This document shows positions 20,617 through 29,300 of a stretch of DNA of 44,801 nt, one piece after another. Position numbers and translations under genes: made by a program. This DNA comes from a virus, in IMG/VR virus record IMGVR_UViG_3300037231_000039, positions 1 to 44,801 of that record. One strand, written 5' to 3'. Below the pieces are notes generated by a model. That model did no database searches and had not been told where the DNA came from. It saw only the letters and a program-made list of their open reading frames with translations. Position 1 is the first letter of the stretch, and each line of letters starts with the position of its first letter.

Positions 20617-20828
20617 ATGTTTTCCCCGTAGGGTATTGGCCTGTCGTCAGCCTCAACGGGTCGACCTTGCGCCGCTATGTCAAGGGACATGACGGCAAAC
20701 CCCACGTCACCCACCTGGCCGAGATCATGGAGCCGCTGGAGTATACGATGGAAGAGGTCATGGAAACCTTCCTGAACTCCCCGCCGTATGCGTTCAAGGC
20801 CGATGGGCACTGGAAGCCCACCCCATGA
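20613..20828 (+). CDS. Small protein, GTG start, unknown function
   Basis: This 71-residue protein (NVFPVGYWPVVSLNGSTLRR, then HLAEIMEPLEYTMEEVMETF) starts with GTG overlapping the upstream stop as GTGA. GGAG is about 11 nt upstream. The end overlaps the next gene as ATGA. It looks soluble, with a helical acidic centre. No family is recognised. Confidence 0.7.
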   Translation: MNVFPVGYWPVVSLNGSTLRRYVKGHDGKPHVTHLAEIMEPLEYTMEEVMETFLNSPPYAFKADGHWKPTP

Positions 20829-21139
20829 CGAAAACCGTCACGAAAGCGGATTACGACCGCACCTTGGCCGAGCTTGCCGAACTTCAGCAAGCCTACAACA
20901 TTTGCCTCGGGGCGGGCGTAGCGACATCCATGGTCTTAGAAGACCTGGCGAAATTCTGCAGGGCCGATCAGTCCTGTTTCGACGCCGATCCGCGTATCCA
21001 CGCGGTACTTGAGGGCCGCCGAGAGGTCTGGCTCCGCATCCAGGAATATAGGACCCAAAAGCCCGAAGACATCCTGGTTAAACTGAATGGGCCGATCACT
21101 GTGACCGTGCCTGCAACAGAGGAAGATAACGATGCCTGA
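20825..21139 (+). CDS. Bbp19-like phage protein
   Basis: This 104-residue protein contains LEDLAKFCRADQSCFDADPR followed by HAVLEGRREVWLRIQEY. That pattern (DL..FC......F..DP......EGRR.V...I) is the signature of the Bbp19-like family named after Bordetella phage BPP-1. The biochemical role is unknown, but members sit beside head genes in podoviruses. The ATG overlaps the previous stop and its own end overlaps the scaffold start by 8 bp. Confidence 0.82.
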   Translation: MTKTVTKADYDRTLAELAELQQAYNICLGAGVATSMVLEDLAKFCRADQSCFDADPRIHAVLEGRREVWLRIQEYRTQKPEDILVKLNGPITVTVPATEEDNDA

Positions 21140-21968
21140 TCCAGTGGATCCGAACTCGCCTGCCCCCGCGCCGGCTCCTGCCCCCGCACCGGCCTGGTAT
21201 GCCGGCTATGATGACGCCACTAAGGCGTATGTCGAAAGCAAAGGGCTGGCCACCAAGACCCCGACCGAAGCCTTCGCTGCGGCGGCCAAGAGCCACCGTG
21301 AGGCCGAGGCCCACATTGGCACCCCCGCCAACCGCCTCCTCCGTCTCCCGGAAGATGGGGCTGCCCCGGAAGCTTGGAAGCCGATCTGGGAGCGTCTCGG
21401 TGCCCCGGACGACCCGGCCAAATACGACTTCTCCAGCGTCAAGTTCACCGACCAGTCCGATCTGGACCCGGCCGCGGTGGATGCCTTCCGCCGTATCGCC
21501 ACGGACCTGAACTTGCCCGCCGCCGCCGCTCCGCGCTTGGCCGCCGAGTTCGTCAAGTTCCTGGAGAGCGGCGACGCGGCGGAAGCCGCTGATAAGACGG
21601 CCCAGCTTGTCACCGCCAAGGCCGCGCTGCAGGCAAACTGGGGGGCGAATATGGACAGCAACCTGGTCATCGCCAGGAATGCCGCCGCGGCCCTTGGGGT
21701 TACTCCCGAGGCTGTCGCCGCCCTCGAACAGACCATCGGCTATGAAAAGGTCATGGAATTGTTCCGTGTCGTCGGGACAAAGATCGGTGAAGACAAGTTC
21801 ATTACCGGCGGTCCCCAGGGCTCCAATACGGCGGTCACGAAGGAAATGGCGGTGCAGGAGCTTGCCCAACTCAAGAATGACCCGGACTTCGCCAAACGCT
21901 ATTTGGCCGGTGGTCTTGAAGAGCGCAAGCGGATGGACAACCTCCATAAGGTGGCCTACGGCCAATAA
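21132..21968 (+). CDS. Capsid scaffolding protein
   Basis: This 278-residue protein precedes the major capsid gene and has the expected composition: a Pro/Ala-rich disordered N-terminus (SPAPAPAPAPAPAW), a segment PEAWKPIWERLGAPDDPAKY, and extended Ala-rich helices (AAEFVKFLESGDAAEAADK). The C-terminus is short, charged and helical (GGLEERKRMDNLHKVAYG), as needed to dock onto coat protein. Scaffolds direct procapsid assembly and then leave. The ATG has AGGAAG at good spacing. The 251-bp gap after it holds the capsid promoter. Confidence 0.88.
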   Translation: MPDPVDPNSPAPAPAPAPAPAWYAGYDDATKAYVESKGLATKTPTEAFAAAAKSHREAEAHIGTPANRLLRLPEDGAAPEAWKPIWERLGAPDDPAKYDFSSVKFTDQSDLDPAAVDAFRRIATDLNLPAAAAPRLAAEFVKFLESGDAAEAADKTAQLVTAKAALQANWGANMDSNLVIARNAAAALGVTPEAVAALEQTIGYEKVMELFRVVGTKIGEDKFITGGPQGSNTAVTKEMAVQELAQLKNDPDFAKRYLAGGLEERKRMDNLHKVAYGQ

Positions 21969-22001
21969 CACCTGACTTTGATGGGAATGAAAAAGAAGTA
22001 G

Positions 22002-22030
22002 TTGACAGGCCCGTGGGCTTGTACTATCTT
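22002..22030 (+). promoter_or_regulatory. Strong promoter for the major capsid gene
   Basis: TTGACA (22002-22007) is followed after exactly 17 bp by TATCTT (22025-22030), 6/6 and 4/6 matches to sigma70 consensus. Transcription would begin near 22037. This is in the middle of the late operon, in the only large gap there, so it probably gives extra transcripts of the capsid gene. Confidence 0.75.
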
Positions 22031-22047
22031 CACATTGCCTGGCCGGG

Positions 22048-22110
22048 CCGCGGGACGCAAACCCGCGGCGCGGGAGGGCCGGCCCCCGGGCGGCTGCGCG
22101 CCGCGGGGGC
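22048..22110 (+). promoter_or_regulatory. Highly structured capsid mRNA leader
   Basis: Two strong hairpins follow the promoter. CCGCGGG (22048-22054) pairs with CCCGCGG (22062-22068). GCCCCC (22082-22087) plus GGCGGC pairs with GCCGC plus GGGGGC (to 22110), about 11 bp with a small bulge. They begin about 10 nt after the predicted transcript 5' end and could protect the mRNA from decay. They may also terminate incoming transcripts partly. Confidence 0.55.
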
Positions 22111-22219
22111 ACCCCCTTCGCCTAACCTCCTCTGGAGAGGGCACCGCCTACTCGGCCCCCGGTTTCGGATACGGCCTCATAACTACTGAGCCCGTTAACC
22201 CGAAACAAGGACTTTCCCC

Positions 22220-23161
22220 GTGGCCGAGAACGCTGGTCTTCTGGACCTCTACACCACTCAATTCACGACCCTGATCGAACTGAAGCTGCAGCAAATGGGC
22301 TCGCTTCTGCGCGGCAAGGTCCGTGAGGGCTTCCACGTCGGCAAGATGGCGTCGCCCGTCAACCAAATCGGTGCGATCAGCCTGAAGGCCCCCGCCGGCC
22401 GTTTCGCTCCCCTGCAGCGCACTGACCCCGACTTCACTCGTCGGTGGGTCTTCCCGCAAGATGGCGAACTCGCCCAGTTGATCGACAGCTACGATGAACT
22501 GAAGACCATCGTTGACCCGAAGTCGGAATACTCCGACAACGCCGCGATGGCCGTAGGCCGGGCCTGGGACGACTGCATCATCGCCAACGCCTTCGCGACG
22601 AGCCAGATTGGCTCCGACGCCAACGGCCTGTCCGGCGAACAGTTCAATGCCTCGACCACGGTCGGCAACGTCGGCTTCTCGGTCCCCATCGCGTTCGGGG
22701 CTTCGGGCAGCGTCGGCCTCACGGTCGCCAAGCTGATCGAAACCCGCCGGACCTTCCGCCACTACCATGTGGACATCGAACGGGATCCGGTCACGCTGAT
22801 CATCGGGTCGACCCAAGAGGCCGACCTTCTGAAGCAAGTCCAGGTCGTGTCGACCGAGTTCAACGACAAGCCGGTCCTGGTGGACGGGCGCGTCGCCCGC
22901 TTCCTCGGCTTCGACATCGTCGTGTCCGAACGTCTGCAGTTCACTTCCGGCACCTCGCGCAACATCATCGCGTTCGCGAAGACCGGTATGTATCTGGGCG
23001 TGTGGCGCGACATGACGAACATCGCCTCGCAACGGAATGACCTGTCGGGCCACCCGTATCAGATCTACACGGCCACGTCATTCGGCGCGACCCGCACCCA
23101 GCCCGGTAAGGTCGTGCAGATCGTCTGCGCCGACACGACCGGCGCGGACATCACGCCGTAA
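22220..23161 (+). CDS. Major capsid protein
   Basis: This 313-residue protein follows the scaffold and matches the podovirus coat family of HK97 fold (Phage_capsid_2 type): an N-terminal helix (LDLYTTQFTTLIELKLQQMG), VGKMASPVNQIG, then SEYSDNAAMAVGRAWDDCII in the spine-helix region and a strand-rich C-terminus with ATSFGATRTQPGKVVQI. It should form the icosahedral shell. The start is GTG at 22220 with AAGGA 8 nt upstream; no ATG is nearby. Codon use is strongly biased to C/G third bases, as expected for the most expressed gene. It has its own promoter and structured leader. Confidence 0.93.
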   Translation: MAENAGLLDLYTTQFTTLIELKLQQMGSLLRGKVREGFHVGKMASPVNQIGAISLKAPAGRFAPLQRTDPDFTRRWVFPQDGELAQLIDSYDELKTIVDPKSEYSDNAAMAVGRAWDDCIIANAFATSQIGSDANGLSGEQFNASTTVGNVGFSVPIAFGASGSVGLTVAKLIETRRTFRHYHVDIERDPVTLIIGSTQEADLLKQVQVVSTEFNDKPVLVDGRVARFLGFDIVVSERLQFTSGTSRNIIAFAKTGMYLGVWRDMTNIASQRNDLSGHPYQIYTATSFGATRTQPGKVVQIVCADTTGADITP

Positions 23162-23189
23162 GCGCGGCTTAGGAAAGGGATAATCTCCG

Positions 23190-23750
23190 ATGGTCGATAC
23201 CGTCAAGTCCGCCTCCATCACTACGCTGGACGGCACCACCTCGCAACCGCCCGCCTCGACCCAGCTTACCACGGGTAAGGGCGCGGCCGGCGTCGCGCGG
23301 ATCATCAACGACTACGTCTCGGCCACCGCCGCGGGCCTGGCCTCCACGTCGTCCACCTACAAGGCCGTCCGGCTCCCCAGCCAGGCCATGTTGAAGACCC
23401 TGGAGATCTCGTCCATCGTCGGTCTGGACAGTTCCACCGGCCTGCAGATCGACGTGGGCGCGTACTACAGCGACAGCACCGTGGACAACACGCAGCCGTC
23501 GCTGCAGGGCGTCCTGATTTCGGCCAACTGCTTCGCCGCGGCTGTCAACTTCGCCAACTCCAGTGTCGGCCAAAAGTTGGACGGCCTGCAGTCGCTCGAC
23601 CCGAACCTTCGGACCTCGGCCCTCTGGCAGCAAGTCGGCCTGTCGGCGGATCCCGGCGGCTACATCGACATCGTTCTCGCCGTCCATACGGCGAAGTCGG
23701 GGACCGCGAGCCCGGGCAACATCAACGTCTCGGCGATCTTCGTCGACTAA
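23190..23750 (+). CDS. Putative head decoration or minor structural protein
   Basis: This 186-residue protein, directly after the capsid gene, is rich in Ser, Thr and Ala with alternating hydrophobic positions typical of a beta-rich virion protein (LKTLEISSIVGLDSSTGLQI, SPGNINVSAIFVD). It has no cysteine cluster, membrane segment or enzymatic motif. The ATG is about 28 bp after the capsid stop with an AGGAAAGGG-containing leader. Two very stable hairpins follow. Decoration or head-fibre function is inferred from position and composition. Confidence 0.8.
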   Translation: MVDTVKSASITTLDGTTSQPPASTQLTTGKGAAGVARIINDYVSATAAGLASTSSTYKAVRLPSQAMLKTLEISSIVGLDSSTGLQIDVGAYYSDSTVDNTQPSLQGVLISANCFAAAVNFANSSVGQKLDGLQSLDPNLRTSALWQQVGLSADPGGYIDIVLAVHTAKSGTASPGNINVSAIFVD

Positions 23751-23757
23751 ACCCCTT

Positions 23758-23825
23758 GGGGCGGCTTCGGCCGCTCCGGGCCGCCGGCCAGGGACGGTGC
23801 CTCCCCTCCCCCTGGCCCGGCGGCC
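23758..23825 (+). terminator. Two stable hairpins after the capsid segment
   Basis: The first (23758-23777) is an 8-bp stem closed by a C(TTCG)G tetraloop. The second (23779-23825) pairs GGCCGCCGG-CCAGGG with CCCTGG-c-CCGGCGGCC, about 15 bp with one bulged base. No U-tract follows, so they more likely protect 3' ends of capsid transcripts or attenuate transcription than stop it fully. They match the strong upstream capsid promoter. Confidence 0.55.
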
Positions 23826-23843
23826 GAAGATTGGAGACCCTGA

Positions 23844-24341
23844 GTGGCACGTTCAGCCCATGGTGGCAATCTAGGCGCGGTCGTCAATAAGGACGCCTAC
23901 CCACAAACGAAGAACGTCTATCACAAGCCCCTTGGGGCGGCGCTGGACGCCACCACCCTGAACGCGGATATCGTCACCCTGACGACCAATCTGGCAACCA
24001 CCAAGACCGCCGCTGCGGCCTATGTCACCGCGTCGGCCCTGGTCGTCTCCACCCTGGCGACCCTCGTCGCCGATGGTGCGACCCCAACCCAGGCGCACGT
24101 CACCGCCGTCAACAACGCCTACACCGCCTTGGCAGCCGCCTACACGACCCTAGCCGCCGCCATCGCCGCCGAGACCACAACCTCGGTCGCCGCAGACGGC
24201 ACGGCCTTGGCCACCGCCCTGAACCAGGACATTGTCATTTCTTATTCGTCGAACATCACCACCTACAGCCAACTGAAGGCTGCCGTTGACGCAGTCTTGA
24301 CGGCGATGCGTGGTGATGGTACGCTGACGACCAATTCGTAA
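23844..24341 (+). CDS. Thr/Ala-rich structural protein
   Basis: This 165-residue protein starts with GTG at 23844, supported by GGAG with 7-nt spacing. The N-terminus (ARSAHGGNLGAVVNKDAYPQ) is followed by about 110 residues of Ala/Thr-rich helix-like or coiled sequence (TLTTNLATTKTAAAAYVT, AVNNAYTALAAAYTTLAAAI). The C-terminus is polar. It is probably a virion component between head and tail genes. No family is recognised. Confidence 0.78.
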   Translation: MARSAHGGNLGAVVNKDAYPQTKNVYHKPLGAALDATTLNADIVTLTTNLATTKTAAAAYVTASALVVSTLATLVADGATPTQAHVTAVNNAYTALAAAYTTLAAAIAAETTTSVAADGTALATALNQDIVISYSSNITTYSQLKAAVDAVLTAMRGDGTLTTNS

Positions 24342-24350
24342 GGAACTCGC

Positions 24351-24569
24351 ATGGCCTCCGTCTCCCTCTCCCTAACCGTCGACCAAGCGACCGTCCGCAA
24401 CCCGGACAATGTCGTGACCGGCACCAATGCACCCGGCACCGGCGACATTGAGCTTCGCGTCAACATGGCGAAGTTCACTCAGATTGAACAGATCTGGCTC
24501 GCCCTGGAACAGTTCGACGACTATCTGAACGACAGTGGCAAGGGGCCGCTCGCTTTCGGCGTGCTGTAA
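24351..24569 (+). CDS. Small structural protein
   Basis: This 72-residue protein (MASVSLSLTVDQATVRNPDN, then MAKFTQIEQIWLALEQFDDY) has a strand-rich N-terminus and a helical C-terminal half. AAGGA lies 6 nt before its ATG. Its TAA overlaps the next ATG (TAATG). It is in the head-to-tail segment of the late operon. No family is recognised. Confidence 0.78.
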   Translation: MASVSLSLTVDQATVRNPDNVVTGTNAPGTGDIELRVNMAKFTQIEQIWLALEQFDDYLNDSGKGPLAFGVL

Positions 24570-24853
24570 TGCGCGCTGGCGAACAAGCAATTTTCTTCAA
24601 CAACGCTGCCGCGGGCAGCACGACCGCCTATATCCTGGGTGGCAAGTACCTGCTGGTCTTCGCCGGCACGGGCACGGGGACTGTCGACCTCTTCGCGACC
24701 GCCCTGGACGGGTCGCAAACCGCCAAGGTGGCCACCCAGATCACGGCGACCGCCGGCTCCCAGGTTCTGGACCTCCCGCCCGGGACCTACAAGGCGACCA
24801 TCGCGACCTTCACCGCCAACTATCTGACGCTGACGCGCATCCCCGAGGAATAA
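24569..24853 (+). CDS. Small beta-rich structural protein
   Basis: This 94-residue protein (AIFFNNAAAGSTTAYILGGK, LLVFAGTGTGTVDLFATALDG, VLDLPPGTYKATIATF) is made of short alternating strands typical of an immunoglobulin-like or jelly-roll virion domain. The ATG overlaps the previous stop, so translation is coupled. The last strand reads ANYLTLTRIPEE. It is placed just before the tail tubular protein. A role as adaptor or decoration protein is inference. Confidence 0.78.
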   Translation: MRAGEQAIFFNNAAAGSTTAYILGGKYLLVFAGTGTGTVDLFATALDGSQTAKVATQITATAGSQVLDLPPGTYKATIATFTANYLTLTRIPEE

Positions 24854-24856
24854 CCG

Positions 24857-26305
24857 ATGGGTATTTTCCTGACGCCCGTCGATGTTGCAAACTCAGCCCT
24901 CGACGAAGTCGGGGCGGACCCGATTGTCGCCCTGACGGACAACACGAAGCGTGCTGCCGTCGTCGCTCGGAACCTCGATAAGTTGCGTCAGGCCGAGCTT
25001 CGGCGCAACGTGTGGCGCTTCTCCATCCGCAAGGCCCCGCTGCGTGCTGTAGACGTGACGACGATGTTCCCGGTCTGGGCGAACTACAACGCCGCCAAGA
25101 TCTATATCGCCGGCAGCATCGTCACCGCGGTCGATACGCGCCCCTACATCGCCCGCGGCCCAGTGCCGCTCGCTACGCCCCCGGGCTCGCCCAACGAGGC
25201 GTACTGGGACCTGTACTTCGGCCCTGTCACCGCCAGCCCCTGGATCCCGGGCGCGGCGACCTCGGGTCCGAACCTCTGGAATAGCATTGTCGTCTACAAC
25301 GTCGGCGACCAGGTCGTCGGCGTGGACGACAAGATCTACACCTCCCAGACCGCCGACAATGTCGGCAACAACCCTGTCACCGACGAGGGCATACACTGGG
25401 CCGCTACTGGTGTCCTTGGGAACACGGGTGGCTACTTTGCCGGGGAGTTGGTCTACGTCCTGAATGGCCTGACCCCGAGCGTTTATATTTCCCTGACAAA
25501 CGACAATGCCGATAACCCATCCACCATATCGGTGTGGGATGCGACGACCACCTATTCCATCGACCAGACCGTGATGTCGAACAGTGTCACCTATCAGTCG
25601 TCCATCGACCTCAACTTCAACCAGACCCCGGTTGCGGCCTGGGTGTCTGGTACGACCTACGCCATGGGTGCCGAGATCTTGGCCTCCGACAACAACCTGT
25701 ACACCTCGGTTGCCGGCAGCAATACCGGCCACAACCCGGTCGGCGATGCTGGGGTTCACTGGACCCTGGTCGGGCCGGCTCCGTGGGTCGCCACGCCCGG
25801 CACCCAGGCTGATGTCATGCAGGGCCTGAACTGGCTCCTCCTGGACGCCGGCATACGGTCCCTACAGATTGTCTATCCTCTGGGCTGCGGCCCTAGCTCA
25901 CAGGCGTCTACGCGCAATATCTACCGCCTGCCGGCCGGCTACTTGAGGAAGGCCCCCCAGGACCCCAAGGCCGGCTCCCAGAGTTGGCTCGGGGCACCCA
26001 GCAATCTCAACTACGACGACTGGGAGTTCGAAGGCCAGTGGATCGTGTCCCGGGATGTCCGCGTCATTGTGTTGCGCTTCGCGGCTGACGTGGCTGACGT
26101 GTCGCAGATGGATCCACTATTCCAGGAAGGCTGGGCTCTCCGGGTCGCCGAGAAGGTCTGTGAACCACTGACCCAGTCAACGACCAAGATCAGCATTATC
26201 CTACAGAAGTACAAGGTGTTTATGGGCGAGGCTCGCGCGGTAAACGGGATTGAGGAAGGGTCGGACGAACCGCCCCTGGACGATTATCTAGCCTGTAGGT
26301 GGTAG
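24857..26305 (+). CDS. Tail tubular protein A-like adaptor with inserted carbohydrate-binding-like modules
   Basis: This 482-residue protein forms the first ring under the portal. N-terminal residues 1-65 (VDVANSALDEVGADPIVAL, LRQAELRRNVWRFSIRKAPL) and the region after residue 325 (IYRLPAGYLRKAPQDP, DVRVIVLRFAADVADVSQMD, SQSTTKISIILQKYKVFMGEA-like end) match the gp11/gp4-type gatekeeper family, usually 160-200 residues. Between them about 240 extra residues contain repeated modules with the pattern W-x5-Y-x2-G-x2-V ... Y-x-S ... N-x2-P ... W. Clear copies are at about 141-183, 227-262 and 262-304, with a weaker one at 74-118. These resemble CBM5/12-like modules. The last part is tightly coupled to the nozzle gene. 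Confidence 0.88.
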   Translation: MGIFLTPVDVANSALDEVGADPIVALTDNTKRAAVVARNLDKLRQAELRRNVWRFSIRKAPLRAVDVTTMFPVWANYNAAKIYIAGSIVTAVDTRPYIARGPVPLATPPGSPNEAYWDLYFGPVTASPWIPGAATSGPNLWNSIVVYNVGDQVVGVDDKIYTSQTADNVGNNPVTDEGIHWAATGVLGNTGGYFAGELVYVLNGLTPSVYISLTNDNADNPSTISVWDATTTYSIDQTVMSNSVTYQSSIDLNFNQTPVAAWVSGTTYAMGAEILASDNNLYTSVAGSNTGHNPVGDAGVHWTLVGPAPWVATPGTQADVMQGLNWLLLDAGIRSLQIVYPLGCGPSSQASTRNIYRLPAGYLRKAPQDPKAGSQSWLGAPSNLNYDDWEFEGQWIVSRDVRVIVLRFAADVADVSQMDPLFQEGWALRVAEKVCEPLTQSTTKISIILQKYKVFMGEARAVNGIEEGSDEPPLDDYLACRW

Positions 26306-26308
26306 GTC

Positions 26309-29300
26309 ATGCCAGCGGCCTCTTACGTCCAAGACAGTTTCCTCGGTGGCCAATGGTCGCCGTACTACCAGGGTCGGTTCAAAGACGAACTCTACTCCTC
26401 GGCTATGGCGATATGCCAGAACACCATTCCGCTTGAGGAGGGTGCCGCCGCCCGCCGGCCGGGCCTGAACTACGCCGCCCACACCCGGGGCGGTGTGTTC
26501 GGCGTGCTCCGGGAGTTCCAGTTCAGCCAGAACCTACCCTACAACATCGAGTTCACTCCCGGGCATATTCGCTTCGTCTTCGGCAACAACCTGGTCTTGG
26601 AGCCCACCACCCAGCAAGTCACCGCGATCTCAACGGCCACGCCCGCGGTGATCTCGACGGCGCTTGACCATGGGTGGTCGACCGGCGACGAGGTGCAGTT
26701 CAACCTGCCGGCCGCGGCTACCGATGTTGGGACACACCTGCTCTACAATCGTCAGTTCCTGATCACCGTCATCGACGCGACCCACTTCTCCATCGCTGAC
26801 AGTGTAACGACCATCTCCGTCCCGGGAACCTCTCTCGTCCTTGGCCCCTTGGGGACGATGGTGTCGCGGGTTCTGGACTTTGCTACCCCTTATGTTGCGG
26901 CCGACCTGCCGGGTTTGCGAGTGATCCAGGTTAATCAGGAGGGCGAGGAGAGTGTTGTCATTCTGTCGCAGGGCAATGCCCCCATGCAACTGAAGGCAAT
27001 CTCGAACCCTGACCAAGCCTTCAATACCTTCGCAACCTTCCTCCTCACAACCCTCAACTTCATCGACGGACCCTATCTCGATCCGGTAGCCGATGGTGGT
27101 GTCGTGACCCCGAGCGCCAAGACGGGGGTCATTACGCTTACGGCCTCCTATCAATCCTGGTCGAGCATCGTCACTTACGCCCTGGCGGACACCGTCGTCT
27201 ATTCGGGTGTCGGCTATATCAGCCTGATTGACAGCAACCTGAATAACGAGCCGGACGTGTCATCCGGCCAGTGGCAAGCGCAATCGCCTGGTAGCAGCGT
27301 CAGCCCAAGCGGCTTCGTGGCAACGGACGTGGGCCGCTCCATCCGCCTCTTCAGCGCGCCCGCGGCCTGGAGTAAGGCGACGGCCTATGCACTAGGGGCA
27401 ACCGTTGAGTTCGACGGATCCTATTGGACGGCCCTGGTCGCCAATACCGGCAACCAGCCGGGCCTGGATGTCGTCAACTGGGGTATCGACACGGCGGCGG
27501 CAGTCTGGACCTGGGGTCGCATCCAATCGGTCGTGAGCACGACCCAGGTGACGCTACAGCTTCTCGGCGGCCCGCTCCTCTACACGACCGCTATCAATGT
27601 GTGGCAGGTCGGTCGTTACAGCGTGACGACTGGGTTCCCGTGCGTGGGGGTCTTCATGGAAGGCCGCCTCTGGCTCGCTGGCTATCAGTACCCGAACCAC
27701 TATGACGCTTCCATGAGCAACCTGCCGTTCCAGTACAGCCCGAGTGGACCGGACGGCACCGTCGCCGACGACAACGGGATCAGCGAGACCCTGAACGACG
27801 ACAGCACGAACCCGATCTTCTGGATGATCCCGGATGCCAATGGTATCGTGATGGGAACGCAGGAAGGCGAATGGCTAACGCAAGCCAGCGCCCTGAACGA
27901 CCCCTTGACGCCTACCAGCATCCAGTCGAAGAAGGTCACGAAATATGGTATGGAGAACGTCGAGCCGCGGCGCTCGGGTATCACCTTCATGGTCGTGCAG
28001 CGATATGCCCGCAAGCTGCTGGAGTTCATGCTGAACGTCTATAGCGGCAAATACGAGGCTATGAACGTCAGCCTCAAGGCTCGCGACATCGCCACCAGCG
28101 GCATTGCGGAGATCGCCTACCAGCGCGAGCGCACCCCCATAGTCTGGGCGCGGATGAACGACGGCACCTTCGCCGGCATGACCTACAAGCGCGAACGGTC
28201 GTTCCAATCCAACGGCCCGACCTTCTTTGGCTGGCACGAACATCCACTCGGAACCGGCCGCACGGTGACGGCCCTCCAGGAAGGGGCGAGCCCCGGGGGC
28301 GAACTTGACGTGATCACAATCATCACCAGTGATGGCACCCCAACCGGCTATTGGATTGAGGTGTTGACGGACATTGCGGACGAGGAAGATACCGCCCTCG
28401 ACGCCTTCAACCTGGATGGTGCGTGCCGACCCTTTGGGTCCCAGACCGCCACGGTCGACGGGGTCGACGGGATCTATCTGTACGGCTACTATTACCTGGC
28501 GGGCAAGACAATCCAGGTGTGGGGCGGCGGCCTGGATCTTGGCGACTTCACAGTCGCCGCGGACGGGTCGGTCTTTGTGCCCTTCGGAGCGGACGGGGCC
28601 TATACGGCTGGGTTCTATGGCGGCTACAGCCCGGCCCTGTTCACGCCGACCTACCTGGAACAACTGGCCACCGAAGGCAATGACTTCAACAACCTGGGGA
28701 TCTTCGTGTCCAACGGAGAGCCGGCCGCTGTCACCGCTCCGAACACCGCCGGCATAAGTCAGTTCACCGGCAACACCTATCAGGTCGTGGTGTCAGGTGT
28801 GGCCTCCTCCTTCGTCGACTGGAAGAACAAGCTGTTCTATGTCCCGGGCGAAAGTTCGGGGTCCGTATTCGGCCTATCTCAGTATAGCATACCCGCACTC
28901 CTTCCGACCGGAGCCGTCAGCAACACCGCCCTTGGTATTGGTGTGGGACCAGGTGTCTGTGGCCAAGACGGCAACCTTTACTTCCGCTCGGATAGCGCCA
29001 ACACGGGACCGTTTGCCAAGATCACTAATGGCTTGTCCTTCGTGTCGAGTTTCGGGGCTGACAGCAGCAATGAGACCTCCAGCCAGGCAGGCATGGCGCT
29101 ACCGTACAGCATGTGTGCGATCTCCTGCTTTGATCAGTATGTGGTTCAGACGGGTCTCCTGACCGGCAATGCTGTCAGTGGGGGCGGCGGGGTGGAATTC
29201 GCGGTAGTCAACGGTACAACTATGGAGTTTCAATCATCCTACGGTGGGGATCAAGCCCATGGTGGGATTTGTGCTGGCAAGCAGACCAACGACGGGCGCG

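Noticed and set aside
23162-23189. Programmed frameshift extension of the major capsid protein (as in T7 10A/10B)
   Set aside because: No slippery heptamer or in-frame extension after the coat stop; the next gene has its own start.
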